Part shown: positions 23,497 through 32,618 of the stretch, one piece after another | Layout of the letters: each line of letters starts with the position of its first letter | Position numbering within the stretch: the first letter of the stretch is position 1 | Origin: Ruegeria sp. HKCCD8929 | Lineage (GTDB): Bacteria; Pseudomonadota; Alphaproteobacteria; Rhodobacterales; Rhodobacteraceae | Length of the DNA: 64,000 nucleotides | Direction of reading: 5' to 3' | Assembly (NCBI RefSeq): GCF_013031405.1 | Contig: NZ_WPZY01000003.1 | Coordinates: 372,001 to 436,000 of the forward strand | The notes under the pieces: generated by a model | The model's input: the letters and a program-made list of their open reading frames with translations, nothing else | The model's database searches: none | What the model was told of the DNA's origin: nothing | Position numbers and translations under genes: made by a program

Positions 23497-25656
23497 ATGC
23501 ACACACCTCCCCTGCCTCTGACCCGTGATCTGGTGCTGATCGGCGGGGGACACACCCATGCCCTGGTGCTGCGAAAATGGGGCATGGACCCTCTGCCGGG
23601 CGCGCGTGTCACCGTGATCAATCCCGGCCCGACGGCACCGTATTCTGGGATGCTGCCCGGCTTTGTCGCCGGTCATTATGAACGATGGGAGCTGGATATA
23701 GACTTGGTGCGGCTGGCGCGTTTTGCTGGTGCACGGGTGATCCTTGGCGGGGTCGAAGGGATCGACCTCGACCGGCGCGAGGTAAATGTGCCAGGCCGTC
23801 CGCCGGTGGGGTTCGACGTGGCCTCGGTCAATGTGGGCATCACCTCGGACATGCCGGCACTGCCGGGTTTTGCCGAACATGCGGTTCCTGCCAAACCTCT
23901 GGGGCCTTTTGCGGCGCGATGGGCCGAGTATCTGGAAGGCGACGGTCCCGCCTCGGTCGCGGTGATCGGTGGTGGGGTTGCTGGAGCCGAACTGGTTATG
24001 GCCATGGCCCATGCCTTGAAGGCGCGGGGGCGATCCGCAAAGGTCACGCTGATCGACAGCGCCACCGCGCTGAGCGCGACCGGCCCCAAGGCCGCCGCCT
24101 CAATCCGGCGCGCGATGGCGGGGCTGGGGGTCGACCTGATTGAGCAAACGCAGATCGAGCACATCACTTCGGATTACCTGCAACTGGCCGACGGGCACCG
24201 GATCGAAGCCGAGTTCACGACCGGTGCCGCAGGCGCCCGGCCCTATCGCTGGATCGCCAAGACCGGGCTGGCCTTGCAGGACTGTTATATCGCGGTGAAT
24301 GGGCATCTGCAGTCGAGCGACCCGCATGTATTCGCCGCCGGGGATTGCGCGCATCTGAACGAGGACCCGCGCCCCAAGGCGGGTGTCTACGCGGTGCGTG
24401 AGGCGCCGGTGCTGTTCGACAATCTCCGGGCGGCTCTCGACGCAGGCCAGATGCGCCGGTATGTGCCACAGAAGGATTACCTAAAGCTGGTGTCTCTGGG
24501 CGGCAAGTCGGCACTGGCCGAGCGGTTTGGAACCGCGCTGAGCGGCAGGCTGATGTGGCGGTGGAAAGACCATATCGACCAGAAATTTATGAACAGGTTC
24601 CGCGACCTGCCGCAGATGAAACCGGCTCCGCTGCCCCGCGTCCATGCCGCTGGGTTAGCTGAGGCTCTGGGTGACAAACCGATGTGCGGCGGCTGCGGTG
24701 CCAAGGTTGGACGCGGTGCGTTGCGCACAGCGCTGTCGGCGTTACCGGCTACGCAGCGCGAGGACATCACCCCCCTGCCCGGCGATGACGCGGCGTTGCT
24801 GACCACGGGTGGCGCGCGTCAGGTGATGACCTCGGACCATCTGCGCAGCGTGACGGATGATCCGGTACTGATGACCCGGATCGCCGCGGTGCACGCCTTG
24901 GGCGATATCTGGGCCATGGGCGCACGCCCGCAGGCTGCCACAGCCACGCTGATCCTGCCGCGCCTGTCACCTGAGTTGCAGCAACGCACGATGGCCGAGA
25001 TCATGGCGACCGCGACTGAAGTCATGCGCGAGGCCGGGGCCGAGATCGTCGGCGGGCACAGCTCGATGGGTGACGAGATGACCATCGGCTTCACCGTGAC
25101 CGGCCTGTGTGACGCTGACCCGATCACGCTGGCGGGCGGGCAGCCTGGGGATGCACTGATCCTGACCAAACCGCTGGGCAGCGGCGTGCTGATGGCGGCC
25201 GAAATGGCGGGCAAGGCGCGGGGCGCATGGGTTGCGGCCGCTTATGATCTCGTGACCCGGTCGCAGGGGCAGGCAGCGAAGATACTGCGCAGCGCCCATG
25301 CAATGACGGATGTGACCGGGTTCGGGCTGGCCGGGCATTTGCAGGGGCTGGCTGAGACCTCGGGCTGCGGCGCGGTGCTGGATCTGGACGCGGTGCCCGT
25401 GATGGAGGGCGCGCTGGACCTTTCCGAACAGGGCATCCGCTCGACCATCTATGCCGACAACCGGGCGCTGGCGCCGGAGCTGCCAACGGGCGGCAAGGCC
25501 GATCTGCTCTACGATCCGCAAACGGCAGGCGGCTTGCTGGCCGCAGTGGCCGCGTCCGATGCAGAACGCCTGCTGGCCGAATTGCAGGACGCGGGCTATC
25601 CCGCCGCGATCATCGGCCATCTGACCGGCACGCCGGGCCTGACACTTCAAAGCTGA
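23497..25656 (+). CDS. selD: Fusion of FAD-dependent NADH dehydrogenase-like domain and selenide, water dikinase SelD, 719 aa
   Basis: Residues 1-380 are a pyridine-nucleotide-disulfide-type flavoprotein (DLVLIGGGHTHALVL, VAVIGGGVAGAEL, VFAAGDCAHL). Residues ~390-719 are SelD: PMCGGCGAKVG with the active Cys/Lys (about 396-402), GDDAALL, MTSDHLRSVTDDP, GGHSSMGDE and ADLLYDPQTAGGLL. SelD makes selenophosphate from selenide and ATP. The flavin domain has been proposed to supply reduced selenium; the exact reaction is not settled. No UGA-coded selenocysteine is seen. selU converges on it with a 10-base overlap, so selenophosphate most likely serves tRNA 2-selenouridine here. Confidence 0.95.
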   Translation: MHTPPLPLTRDLVLIGGGHTHALVLRKWGMDPLPGARVTVINPGPTAPYSGMLPGFVAGHYERWELDIDLVRLARFAGARVILGGVEGIDLDRREVNVPGRPPVGFDVASVNVGITSDMPALPGFAEHAVPAKPLGPFAARWAEYLEGDGPASVAVIGGGVAGAELVMAMAHALKARGRSAKVTLIDSATALSATGPKAAASIRRAMAGLGVDLIEQTQIEHITSDYLQLADGHRIEAEFTTGAAGARPYRWIAKTGLALQDCYIAVNGHLQSSDPHVFAAGDCAHLNEDPRPKAGVYAVREAPVLFDNLRAALDAGQMRRYVPQKDYLKLVSLGGKSALAERFGTALSGRLMWRWKDHIDQKFMNRFRDLPQMKPAPLPRVHAAGLAEALGDKPMCGGCGAKVGRGALRTALSALPATQREDITPLPGDDAALLTTGGARQVMTSDHLRSVTDDPVLMTRIAAVHALGDIWAMGARPQAATATLILPRLSPELQQRTMAEIMATATEVMREAGAEIVGGHSSMGDEMTIGFTVTGLCDADPITLAGGQPGDALILTKPLGSGVLMAAEMAGKARGAWVAAAYDLVTRSQGQAAKILRSAHAMTDVTGFGLAGHLQGLAETSGCGAVLDLDAVPVMEGALDLSEQGIRSTIYADNRALAPELPTGGKADLLYDPQTAGGLLAAVAASDAERLLAELQDAGYPAAIIGHLTGTPGLTLQS

Positions 25657-26699
25657 GCGACGATCTCTTCGATCCCCGCCGCCGCCGTCTCGAGCCCGGC
25701 GGCGTCCAGCGCCGGTGCCTCGACCCGTGCAATCACCTCGGCGCCATGGGCCTTGCGGGACTTCAGGTAGGCGGGGTCGTAATGCTGCTCCATCAGCATC
25801 CGGGTCAACCCGAACTTGTCGCCCGCCTCGATCCGCTCGACCCAGCCATCGACCACCTCGTGCCCGCGATGATGGCGCAGCGGGTCGAGCCGAGCGCGCA
25901 ACCGGTCGGCGTCGGAAAGGATATCGTCATAGGCCTCAACCAGATAGACGGTGCGGGCCTCAAGCGGCGCCGACACCTCAATCCGCGGCGCGGCGCGCAG
26001 GGCGTTCCACAGGCTGGGCGGCAGGATGCGGTCTCCGATCTTGGACGATTCCGCCTCGACCACCACGGGCCGCGCCGGATTTAGCCCGCAGAGCACCCCA
26101 GCCAACCGCGATTCGAAGGCTTTCTGGCTGGGCTGCCCGCCCGGCCTCTCGCCCAGCAGCGAGCCGCGATGATTGGCCAGCCCCTCCAGATCCACCACCT
26201 GCACGCCACGCGCGCTCAGCCTTTCCAGAAGTTTGGTCTTGGCCGTGCCGGTATAACCGTCCAGCGCCACCAGGCGGTGCGGCAGCGGATCGTCGTATAG
26301 ATAGCGGTTCACCAGCCGCCGGTAGGTGCGATAGCCACCTTCGATCACTTCGGCGCGCCAACCGATCTGCTGCAGCAACCAAGTGAACGAGCCCGACCGC
26401 TGCCCGCCCCGCCAGCAATAGACCAGAGGCCGCCAACCGCCCTCGTGATGGCTCAGACGATGCTCCACATGGTTGGCCGCATTGCGGAACACCAGCGCCG
26501 CGCCCAGCTTGCGGGCCAGAAACGGGCTCTGTTGCACATAGATGGTGCCGACCCGGGCGCGTTCCTCATTGTCGAGAACCGGCAGGCTAATGGCGCCGGG
26601 CAGATGATCCTCGGCGTATTCCGCCGGGCTGCGCACGTCGATGACGGTGTCGAAGCCGTGAGAATAGAGTTCAGAGAGGGACGAAAATTTTAGTGGCAT
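25647..26699 (-). CDS. selU: tRNA 2-selenouridine synthase SelU/MnmH, 350 aa
   Basis: An N-terminal rhodanese domain (IDVRSPAEYAEDHLPGA; active Cys95 in VYCWRGGQRSGS) is joined to a P-loop domain (LVALDGYTGTAKTKLLERL, about 145-163; later VVVEAESSKIGDR). This architecture is specific to SelU, which swaps the 2-thio for 2-seleno on wobble uridine of Lys, Glu and Gln tRNAs using selenophosphate. The Walker A has Ala where Gly is usual before the Lys. Adjacent selD provides the selenium donor. Confidence 0.95.
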   Translation of the reverse strand: MPLKFSSLSELYSHGFDTVIDVRSPAEYAEDHLPGAISLPVLDNEERARVGTIYVQQSPFLARKLGAALVFRNAANHVEHRLSHHEGGWRPLVYCWRGGQRSGSFTWLLQQIGWRAEVIEGGYRTYRRLVNRYLYDDPLPHRLVALDGYTGTAKTKLLERLSARGVQVVDLEGLANHRGSLLGERPGGQPSQKAFESRLAGVLCGLNPARPVVVEAESSKIGDRILPPSLWNALRAAPRIEVSAPLEARTVYLVEAYDDILSDADRLRARLDPLRHHRGHEVVDGWVERIEAGDKFGLTRMLMEQHYDPAYLKSRKAHGAEVIARVEAPALDAAGLETAAAGIEEIVAQL

Positions 26700-26799
26700 A
26701 GTGCCGGTCTAACGCGCTCGTGTCAGGGGGGAAAGATAGGCGAATCCGATCCCTATCGTTCTTAACAATTCTATGACACAGGTTAAGGACCGACGAGTA

Positions 26800-26805
26800 T
26801 ATAAT
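26800..26805 (+). promoter_or_regulatory. Candidate -10 box of the marR gene
   Basis: TATAAT lies 12 bases before the marR start codon in the 117-bp divergent gap to selU. No convincing -35 hexamer is placed 16-18 bases before it, so transcription may be close to leaderless or activator-aided. Weak call. Confidence 0.3.
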
Positions 26806-26816
26806 TGGTTGTCTGA

Positions 26817-27287
26817 ATGGTATCGATGGACCTTCACCTGATGCCGGGTCATCTGATCCGGCGGCTGAATCAAATCTCGGTCGCGTTGTTCCTGGACCGG
26901 ATGGAGCGTGCCGGGATCAGGCTGACTCCGGTTCAATTCTCTGCGTTGACCGTGATCCGAACGCATCCGGGCATCGATCAGGCCTCGGTTGCGGGGCTGA
27001 TTGGTTATGATCGGGCCACGTTGGGCAAGGTGGTCGACAGGCTTGAGACGCGCGGTCTGGTCACGCGGACCGTGTCCGAAAACGACCGCCGCGCCCGGTC
27101 GTTACGCCTGAGCCCGCAAGGAGAAGCGCTGTTGGATCAGGCCACGCCGCATGTCGAAGCAGTTCAGCCGGATATGCTGATTGGCCTGGATCAAGCTGAG
27201 CAAGAACAGTTTCTGGCGCTGCTGAACAAGATCATCATGGCGGGAAATGACCTGAGCCGCGCGCCTCTGACGCCGAATCGCAACTGA
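26817..27287 (+). CDS. MarR-family transcriptional regulator, 156 aa
   Basis: Winged helix of MarR type: LTPVQFSALTVIRTHPGIDQ, SVAGLIGYDRATLGKVVDRLETRGLV, then the wing VSENDRRARSLRLSPQGEALL (DxRxxxxxLTxxG pattern). Flanking helices form the dimer. Starts at 26817 or 26826 are both possible. Divergent from selU; the regulated target is not evident, though nearby genes (SRAP, GST) are candidates. Confidence 0.9.
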   Translation: MVSMDLHLMPGHLIRRLNQISVALFLDRMERAGIRLTPVQFSALTVIRTHPGIDQASVAGLIGYDRATLGKVVDRLETRGLVTRTVSENDRRARSLRLSPQGEALLDQATPHVEAVQPDMLIGLDQAEQEQFLALLNKIIMAGNDLSRAPLTPNRN

Positions 27288-27301
27288 ACCACCAGCGGTG
27301 G

Positions 27302-27976
27302 CTACTCAGCCTGCACCGGTAATGGCTCGATCAGCTCCGGCCCGCTAGCCCGGTTTGAGTTAACGGCCACCGGAACGCGGTGGAATTGCAGGATGTCCTC
27401 GGCCCCGGGCCGCATCAGAGGCGCTGCGCCCTTGCCCAGCTCGCCGAGCCAGAGCGCCCAATTCTCGGGCTCTAGAATCAACGGCATGCGGTGATGGATC
27501 TGTGATAGTGTCCGGTTCGCGGGTGTGGTGACGATGGCGCAGGTGCTCTGCCGCGTCTCGACCGGCCCCCAGTCCTGCCAGACCCCTGCAAATGCGATGG
27601 GCGCGCCGTCGCGGCGCTGAATGTACCACGGCAGACGCTTACCCTCTGCCGTTTTGGTCCATTCGTAGAACCCGGTTGCCACCAGGATACAGCGACGCTG
27701 GCGGCAGGCTTCACCAAACGCGCGTTTATTGGCAATGGTCTCGGACCGGGCGTTGATCAGCAGCGGGCCGCCATTCTCGGTCTCGTACCACCGCGGTAGG
27801 AAGCCCCAGCGCATCGCCACCAGTTGCCGCCCGGTCTCGCCCGATTTCACCACATGTACCTGATTGGTCGGGCATACGTTGTAGTTGGGCGCATAAGGCA
27901 CAGTATTGGCCACGCGCGCGTCAAAATGCTGGCCCATAGCGTCATTGGGCAGAGTGATGGTGAAACGTCCGCACAT
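27302..27976 (-). CDS. SRAP/HMCES-family abasic-site processing protein (YedK-like), 224 aa
   Basis: The frame is open further upstream, but the true start is MCGRF, since Cys2 must become the N-terminal residue after Met removal to crosslink to abasic sites in single-stranded DNA. Other family residues are present: LLINARSETI (Asn75), GFYEWT (Glu105), and IHHRMPLIL (His161). WGFLPRW and PCxxPTN-like NVCPTNQ also fit. It protects abasic sites at replication forks. It lies 40 bases downstream of the GST gene on the same strand and may share its promoter. Confidence 0.92.
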   Translation of the reverse strand: MCGRFTITLPNDAMGQHFDARVANTVPYAPNYNVCPTNQVHVVKSGETGRQLVAMRWGFLPRWYETENGGPLLINARSETIANKRAFGEACRQRRCILVATGFYEWTKTAEGKRLPWYIQRRDGAPIAFAGVWQDWGPVETRQSTCAIVTTPANRTLSQIHHRMPLILEPENWALWLGELGKGAAPLMRPGAEDILQFHRVPVAVNSNRASGPELIEPLPVQAE

Positions 27977-28016
27977 GGGGCGGAGCTTAACCTTCCGCCC
28001 CGCCCGTCGCCAGAGC

Positions 28017-28622
28017 TCAGGCCGCTTGCGGCGCGGGATTCGCCGCCTGCCATGCATCAAGCGCCTCAAGAGCGGCAATCCAGCGCTGGATGTTGGCGTA
28101 ATTCGCCACCGGGAAATGGCAGGGCTCACGATAGCAAAGGATCGCGCCGACCGAGATATCGGCGGTGGTCATCCCGTCGCCTGACAGCCAGTCGCGGCCT
28201 TTCAGATGCCCATCCAGCACGGCGGCGAACTGGTGGAAGGTCTGGGTGGCTTCCTCCAAATCGACACCCTCATTGCCGAAGATGTAGCGCGAGATGAACT
28301 TGGAGCAGGCCGGGGTCCAGTGGCAGGATTCCCAGAATTGCCAACGCATGATGTCATAGCGCGCATTCGATTTCGGCCAGAGCGGGGTGTCCACCTCGGC
28401 GCACAGCCGGTTGATGATCGCATTCGATTCCCAGAGCGTGGAGCCGTCGTCATATTCCAGCACCGGCACCCTGCCATTGGGGTTGAGCGCCAGAAACTCG
28501 GGCGCGCGCTGCGCGCCGGATTGCAGATCGACGATCTCGGCTGGCAGGTCCAGGCCCAGCAGAGAATTCACAACCAGAACTTTGCGGGTGTTGGGTGAGG
28601 CGGGAAAGACATGCAGTTTCAT
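28017..28622 (-). CDS. Glutathione S-transferase family protein, 201 aa
   Basis: Thioredoxin-like N-terminal domain (MKLHVFPASPNTRKVLVVNSLLGL, NPNGRVPVLEYDDGSTLWESNAI with the cis-Pro and the glutathione-binding Glu-Ser) and an all-helical C-terminal domain with DWLSGDGMTTADISV (N-capping box Asp). Substrate unknown. The start is preceded by AAGGA inside a 40-bp dyad (28626-28665), so expression is probably controlled there. Likely co-transcribed with the SRAP gene. Confidence 0.88.
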   Translation of the reverse strand: MKLHVFPASPNTRKVLVVNSLLGLDLPAEIVDLQSGAQRAPEFLALNPNGRVPVLEYDDGSTLWESNAIINRLCAEVDTPLWPKSNARYDIMRWQFWESCHWTPACSKFISRYIFGNEGVDLEEATQTFHQFAAVLDGHLKGRDWLSGDGMTTADISVGAILCYREPCHFPVANYANIQRWIAALEALDAWQAANPAPQAA

Positions 28623-28625
28623 TGG

Positions 28626-28665
28626 ATATCCTTCTTTTTAACATTTAAGTTAAATAAAAGGATAT
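28626..28665. promoter_or_regulatory. 40-bp dyad over the ribosome site of the GST gene
   Basis: Outer arms ATATCCTT (28626-28633) and AAGGATAT (28658-28665) and inner arms TTTAAC (28637-28642) and GTTAAA (28649-28654) share one centre; 16 of 20 positions pair. The outer arm next to the gene includes the AAGGA ribosome site 7-8 bases before the ATG. It may be a repressor operator or an RNA hairpin that hides the ribosome site. Confidence 0.6.
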
Positions 28666-28700
28666 ACCTTACGAGTCAATCCCCGCCCCGCAATGAAATA

Positions 28701-28724
28701 GGGCCGCACCGGATGGCGCGGCCC
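28701..28724 (-). terminator. Probable intrinsic terminator of the 5'-nucleotidase gene
   Basis: GGGCCGC and GCGGCCC form a 7-bp stem with a 10-base loop; on the minus strand the stem is followed by TATTTCATT. It lies 26 bases after the nucleotidase stop. Confidence 0.55.
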
Positions 28725-28749
28725 CTTGGGCAGGTTCGTAAACCTAGCC

Positions 28750-30327
28750 TTATTTCTGCTTGATCCGCCCGTCCAGATAAGGCTGATACGGCGCGTTCGC
28801 GGCCAGATACTCAGCGGTCACATCCGCCAGATCGGGGCCGAAATCATAAGCGTTCTTGTCGTCGCCCGAGAACATCTTGTAGCCGTCGCCGCCATTGCGG
28901 ACATAGTTGTTGGTCACCACCAGATAGGTCTGCGCCGGGTCAATCGGCACAAAGCCGTCCTCGCTGGCCACCATGACCTCCTGAATGCGACCCTCGTTGG
29001 GAGCAACCGCCGGGTCCCAGGTAAAGGTCAGGCCCGAGACCTGCGGGAACCGTCCCTTGACCTCTTCCACCTGGCTCACACCGTTTTCCAGTGCGTCGAT
29101 GACGCCCTGCCCGCTGATCTCGAAGGTCGAGAGCGTGTTCTGGAATGGCAGCACGGTCAGCACCTCGCCCATGGTCACCTCGCCGGTGTCAATCGAGGCC
29201 CGCAGACCGCCCGAGTTGGCAATGGCGATGGTCACGCCCTGATCGGCAACGCGGTCCAGCATGGCGTCGGCCACCAGATTGCCCATCTCGCATTCCTGCA
29301 CGCGGCATACGGCACGGTCGCCCTCGATCGGTGCGGCAGCATCGGCAACCACCTTGTTGCGGATCTCTTCCAGCGGCTGGGCCAGTTCCTTGATGCGGGC
29401 CACGGTGCCCTCATCCTCGGACACGGTGCCGTCCATGACCAGCGGTTCTCCGACGGCTTCGACCACGTTGCCGTCATCGTCGAAGGTCACGTTCAACTCA
29501 CCCAGGAACTTGCCATAGGCATAGGCCTGAACGATCTGGACGCCGTTGACAACGGTCGGGTACGGGCCCACGGCCTTGTCGGACGTATTGGAGAGATAGG
29601 TGTTGGAATGTCCGCCAACGATCACGTCGACCCCGGTAGTTTCCGCGGCAACGCGCTGATCGACGCCATAGCCGGAATGGCTGAGCACGACGATCTTGTT
29701 CACGCCTTCGGCGGTCAGCCTGTCCACTTCGGCCTGCACTGCGGCTGCCGGATCGCTGAAAGTGATATTGGGACCGGGCGAGGCCAGATCCGGCGTATCC
29801 TCCGGCGTCAGACCGATCAGGCCGATCTTTTCACCGCCTTTTTCGATCACCGCCGATTTCATCAGCGTATCGGCCAGCAGTTCCTCTTTGGTGACATCGG
29901 CGTTGGACATCAGCACCGGGAACTCGACCGCATCCATGAAACCGCGCAGCACTTCGGGCCCATCGTCAAACTCGTGGTTGCCCACGGTCATGCCGTCATA
30001 GCCGAGCTTGTTCATCATCTCGGCGGCAATCTTGCCCTTGTAATAGGTGTAGAAGAGCGAGCCCTGGAACTGGTCGCCGCCATCCACCAGGATCGAGTTT
30101 TCCGCTCGCCCGCGCGCCTCTTCAATGGCGGTCACCAGACGGGCCGAGCCGCCGAAGCATTTGCCCTCGGCATTGTCTTCCGCGCCGCAGCCGCTGTCAT
30201 ACTTGTTGATGGGCTCAAAGCGCGAATGGAAATCGTTGGTGTGCAGGATCGTCAGTTTGTAATCGGCCGCAGCCATGCCGGCGGTCAGGCCAAGTGCGGC
30301 CACCGTGGTCAGAAAACGGGTCAACAT
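28750..30327 (-). CDS. Periplasmic 5'-nucleotidase / UshA-type metallophosphatase, 525 aa
   Basis: Signal peptide at residues 1-21 (FLTTVAALGLTAGMAAA). The calcineurin-like metallophosphatase domain carries the dimetal motifs in order: ILHTNDFHSRFEP, LVDGGDQFQGSLF, VGNHEFDDG, VVLSHSGYG and IVGGHSNTYL. The C-terminal substrate domain has NLVADAMLDR, IANSGGLRASID and VVTNNYVRNGGDGYKMF. It hydrolyses 5'-nucleotides (or cyclic nucleotides or UDP-sugars) outside the inner membrane to feed nucleoside and phosphate uptake. No Pho box is recognised upstream. The nucleoside salvage operon at 46607-51146 would use its products. Confidence 0.92.
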   Translation of the reverse strand: MLTRFLTTVAALGLTAGMAAADYKLTILHTNDFHSRFEPINKYDSGCGAEDNAEGKCFGGSARLVTAIEEARGRAENSILVDGGDQFQGSLFYTYYKGKIAAEMMNKLGYDGMTVGNHEFDDGPEVLRGFMDAVEFPVLMSNADVTKEELLADTLMKSAVIEKGGEKIGLIGLTPEDTPDLASPGPNITFSDPAAAVQAEVDRLTAEGVNKIVVLSHSGYGVDQRVAAETTGVDVIVGGHSNTYLSNTSDKAVGPYPTVVNGVQIVQAYAYGKFLGELNVTFDDDGNVVEAVGEPLVMDGTVSEDEGTVARIKELAQPLEEIRNKVVADAAAPIEGDRAVCRVQECEMGNLVADAMLDRVADQGVTIAIANSGGLRASIDTGEVTMGEVLTVLPFQNTLSTFEISGQGVIDALENGVSQVEEVKGRFPQVSGLTFTWDPAVAPNEGRIQEVMVASEDGFVPIDPAQTYLVVTNNYVRNGGDGYKMFSGDDKNAYDFGPDLADVTAEYLAANAPYQPYLDGRIKQK

Positions 30328-30458
30328 CGATAGAAACTCCCTATTGTCGTTTTGCAGCGATGGTGCGACGGGGACGGCGCGGAGTCAAAGGGTGAGTTGC
30401 GGCGACGTAGCGGGAATTGCCGCTTGATTCCGCCCCGGCCCCAAGGCATCACGCCCTC

Positions 30459-30797
30459 ATGCTGATCTACAAGATTTTCCGGGCGGACGAATGGGCCGCC
30501 CTGCAGGCCCAAAGGGAAACGCCGGGCGCACCGATCGATGTGAGCGACGGGTTCGTGCATTTTTCGACTGCCGAGCAGGCCGCCGAGACCGCCGCCAAGC
30601 ACTTCACCGGGGCCGAAGGGCTGACCTTGCTGGCCTGTGACGCCGACGCGATGGGTGAGGCGCTGAAATGGGAGGTGTCGCGGGGCGGTGCCCTGTTCCC
30701 GCATCTCTACCGCAACATCCGGATGTCGGATGTGGTCTGGGCCAAGCCGCTGCCGCTGGTGGACGGGGCGCATCGCTTCCCGCCGGACGTGGTATGA
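30459..30797 (+). CDS. DUF952-family protein, 112 aa
   Basis: LIYKIFRADEWAALQ, then GAPIDVSDGFVHFSTAEQAAETAAKHF and GGALFPHLYRNI match DUF952, a small cytoplasmic family seen alone or fused to other enzymes, with a beta-barrel/ADP-ribosyltransferase-like fold suggested for relatives. Function unknown. First gene of a run of four coupled genes; its stop overlaps the next start (ATGA). Confidence 0.85.
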   Translation: MLIYKIFRADEWAALQAQRETPGAPIDVSDGFVHFSTAEQAAETAAKHFTGAEGLTLLACDADAMGEALKWEVSRGGALFPHLYRNIRMSDVVWAKPLPLVDGAHRFPPDVV

Positions 30798-31225
30798 GCG
30801 GCCATGTCGATCCCGACCGCGCCCAGTTCGAGGCATTCAAATCGCTCGACAGGGACCAGCCTATCGAAATGCTGAATCTCTTGAAATTCAACGATCTGGC
30901 GGCCTATCCTGAAGGGCACGATCTGGCCGGGGCTGGGCTGAGCGGGGCCGAGGCCTACAGGCGTTATGGCGCCGAGACCGCGCCGATCATCGCACGGCTG
31001 GGTGCCTCGATCCTCTGGCGCGGCGCGTTTCAGACGGTGCTGATCGGGCCGGAGGGTGAGGCCTGGGATGAGATGTTCATAGCCCGGTATCCTTCTGCGC
31101 ATGCGTTTCTCGAGATGGTCACAGATCCCGACTACAAACAGGCCGTCATACACCGGCAGGCGGCCGCCGAAACCTCGCGTCTGATTCGCTGTGCACCCGC
31201 CGAAGGGAGAAGGACATTCGGATGA
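30794..31225 (+). CDS. DUF1330-family protein, 143 aa
   Basis: A ferredoxin-like small protein: [52 protein letters not shown] and [25 protein letters not shown] are DUF1330 hallmarks (EhpR/ABM-barrel type dimer). Its function is unknown. It is translationally coupled on both sides, to DUF952 and to pyrD. Confidence 0.87.
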   Translation: MSGHVDPDRAQFEAFKSLDRDQPIEMLNLLKFNDLAAYPEGHDLAGAGLSGAEAYRRYGAETAPIIARLGASILWRGAFQTVLIGPEGEAWDEMFIARYPSAHAFLEMVTDPDYKQAVIHRQAAAETSRLIRCAPAEGRRTFG

Positions 31226-32280
31226 ACATGATTGAGAAGCTGGGCCTTGCTGCCCTGCACCGGATGGACCCGGAAGCTGCGCACGGGATGTCGATCAGGG
31301 CGCTGAAGATGGGGCTGACCCCGGCGCCCGGGCCGGTGACCTCGCCGCGTTTGTGCACGCGTGTGGCCGGGCTGGACCTGCCCAACCCGGTGGGCCTTGC
31401 CGCCGGGTTCGACAAGAACGCCGAGGCCTTGGCGCCCTTGTCGCGATCCGGCTTCGGCTTCGTAGAGGTCGGCGCCGCAACCCCGCGTCCGCAGCCCGGC
31501 AACCCGAAGCCGCGCCTGTTCCGGCTGACCGAGGATCGGGCGGCCATCAACCGCTTCGGCTTCAACAACGAGGGGATGGAGGCCATCGGCGCCCGTCTGG
31601 CCGCCCGGCCCAGGGACGCGGTGATCGGCCTGAACCTTGGCGCCAACAAGGATAGCGACGATCGGCCCGGCGATTTCGCCAAGGTGCTGGCCCACTGCGC
31701 CGCGCATCTGGATTTCGCCACCGTCAATGTCTCGTCCCCAAACACCGAAAAGCTGCGGGATTTGCAGGGCAAGGCGGCACTGACGGCGCTGCTGGCGGGC
31801 GTGATCGAGACCCGCGACGCCCTGCCCCGCCCCCTGCCCGTCTTCCTCAAGATCGCTCCGGATTTGACCGAGGCCGAGTTGGAGGACATCGCCGCGGTCG
31901 CCCGTGAAACCGGCGTAGATGCGGTGATCGCCACCAATACCACCCTGTCGCGCGAGGGGCTGGCCAGCGCACACAGGGGCGAGGCTGGTGGCCTGTCCGG
32001 CGCGCCTCTCTTCGAGAAATCCACCCGCGTTCTGGCCCGCCTCAGCGCGCTGACCAAGGGAGAAATCCCGCTGATCGGCGTGGGCGGCATCAGCACTGCG
32101 GAACAGGCCTATGCCAAGATCTGCGCGGGCGCCTCGGCGGTGCAGTTCTATACGGCCATGGTCTATGGCGGGCTGTCACTGGCGGGCGAGATCGCGCGCG
32201 GGCTGGACAAGTTGCTGGCTCGCGACGGGTTCGAGAATGTCGCGCAGGCTGTTGGCAGCAAAAGAGAGGACTGGCTGTGA
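31222..32280 (+). CDS. pyrD: Dihydroorotate dehydrogenase (quinone), class 2, 352 aa
   Basis: FMN TIM barrel with [68 protein letters not shown] (catalytic Ser) and [20 protein letters not shown]. The N-terminal extension ([20 protein letters not shown]) is the membrane-associating helix pair of class 2 enzymes, which pass electrons to ubiquinone. It catalyses the fourth step of pyrimidine synthesis. It sits in a coupled four-gene run. Confidence 0.96.
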   Translation: MNMIEKLGLAALHRMDPEAAHGMSIRALKMGLTPAPGPVTSPRLCTRVAGLDLPNPVGLAAGFDKNAEALAPLSRSGFGFVEVGAATPRPQPGNPKPRLFRLTEDRAAINRFGFNNEGMEAIGARLAARPRDAVIGLNLGANKDSDDRPGDFAKVLAHCAAHLDFATVNVSSPNTEKLRDLQGKAALTALLAGVIETRDALPRPLPVFLKIAPDLTEAELEDIAAVARETGVDAVIATNTTLSREGLASAHRGEAGGLSGAPLFEKSTRVLARLSALTKGEIPLIGVGGISTAEQAYAKICAGASAVQFYTAMVYGGLSLAGEIARGLDKLLARDGFENVAQAVGSKREDWL

Positions 32281-32618
32281 TCGAATATTGGCATAACCCC
32301 CGCTGCTCCAAATCCCGTTTGGGTCTGGCCTTGCTGGAGGAGCGCGGGGCAGAGGTGACGGTGCGCAAGTACCTTGAAGACGCGCCATCGCTGGAGGAGC
32401 TGAGGGCGGCGCAAGCTGCGGCTGGCATCCCTGCGATCCAGATGATGCGGACGGGCGAAAAGCTTTTCAATGAGTTGGAACTGAGCAAATCGGATGCGGA
32501 CGAGGTGCTGCTGGCCGCGATGGCCGTGCACCCAATCCTAATCGAACGTCCGCTGGCCCTAAGCGACGGCAAGGCCGTGATTGGACGACCGACCGAGGCG
32601 CTGCTGGACCTGCTCTAA
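32277..32618 (+). CDS. ArsC/Spx-family protein (glutaredoxin-type arsenate reductase), 113 aa
   Basis: [23 protein letters not shown] contains the single catalytic Cys10 with the CxxS pattern; [14 protein letters not shown] and [11 protein letters not shown] with an Arg after the Glu complete the ArsC fold and oxyanion site. Starts with GTG overlapping the pyrD stop. No arsenic transporter or ArsR is nearby, so the role may be general redox rather than arsenate resistance. Confidence 0.85.
   Translation: MIEYWHNPRCSKSRLGLALLEERGAEVTVRKYLEDAPSLEELRAAQAAAGIPAIQMMRTGEKLFNELELSKSDADEVLLAAMAVHPILIERPLALSDGKAVIGRPTEALLDLL

Noticed and set aside
23497-25656. Possible in-frame UGA selenocysteine in SelD
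   Set aside because: The frame has no internal stop and the active-site position is coded as ordinary Cys.
28726-30333. A 535-codon plus-strand frame opposite the 5'-nucleotidase
   Set aside because: Antisense shadow; the minus strand has a signal peptide and all dimetal motifs.
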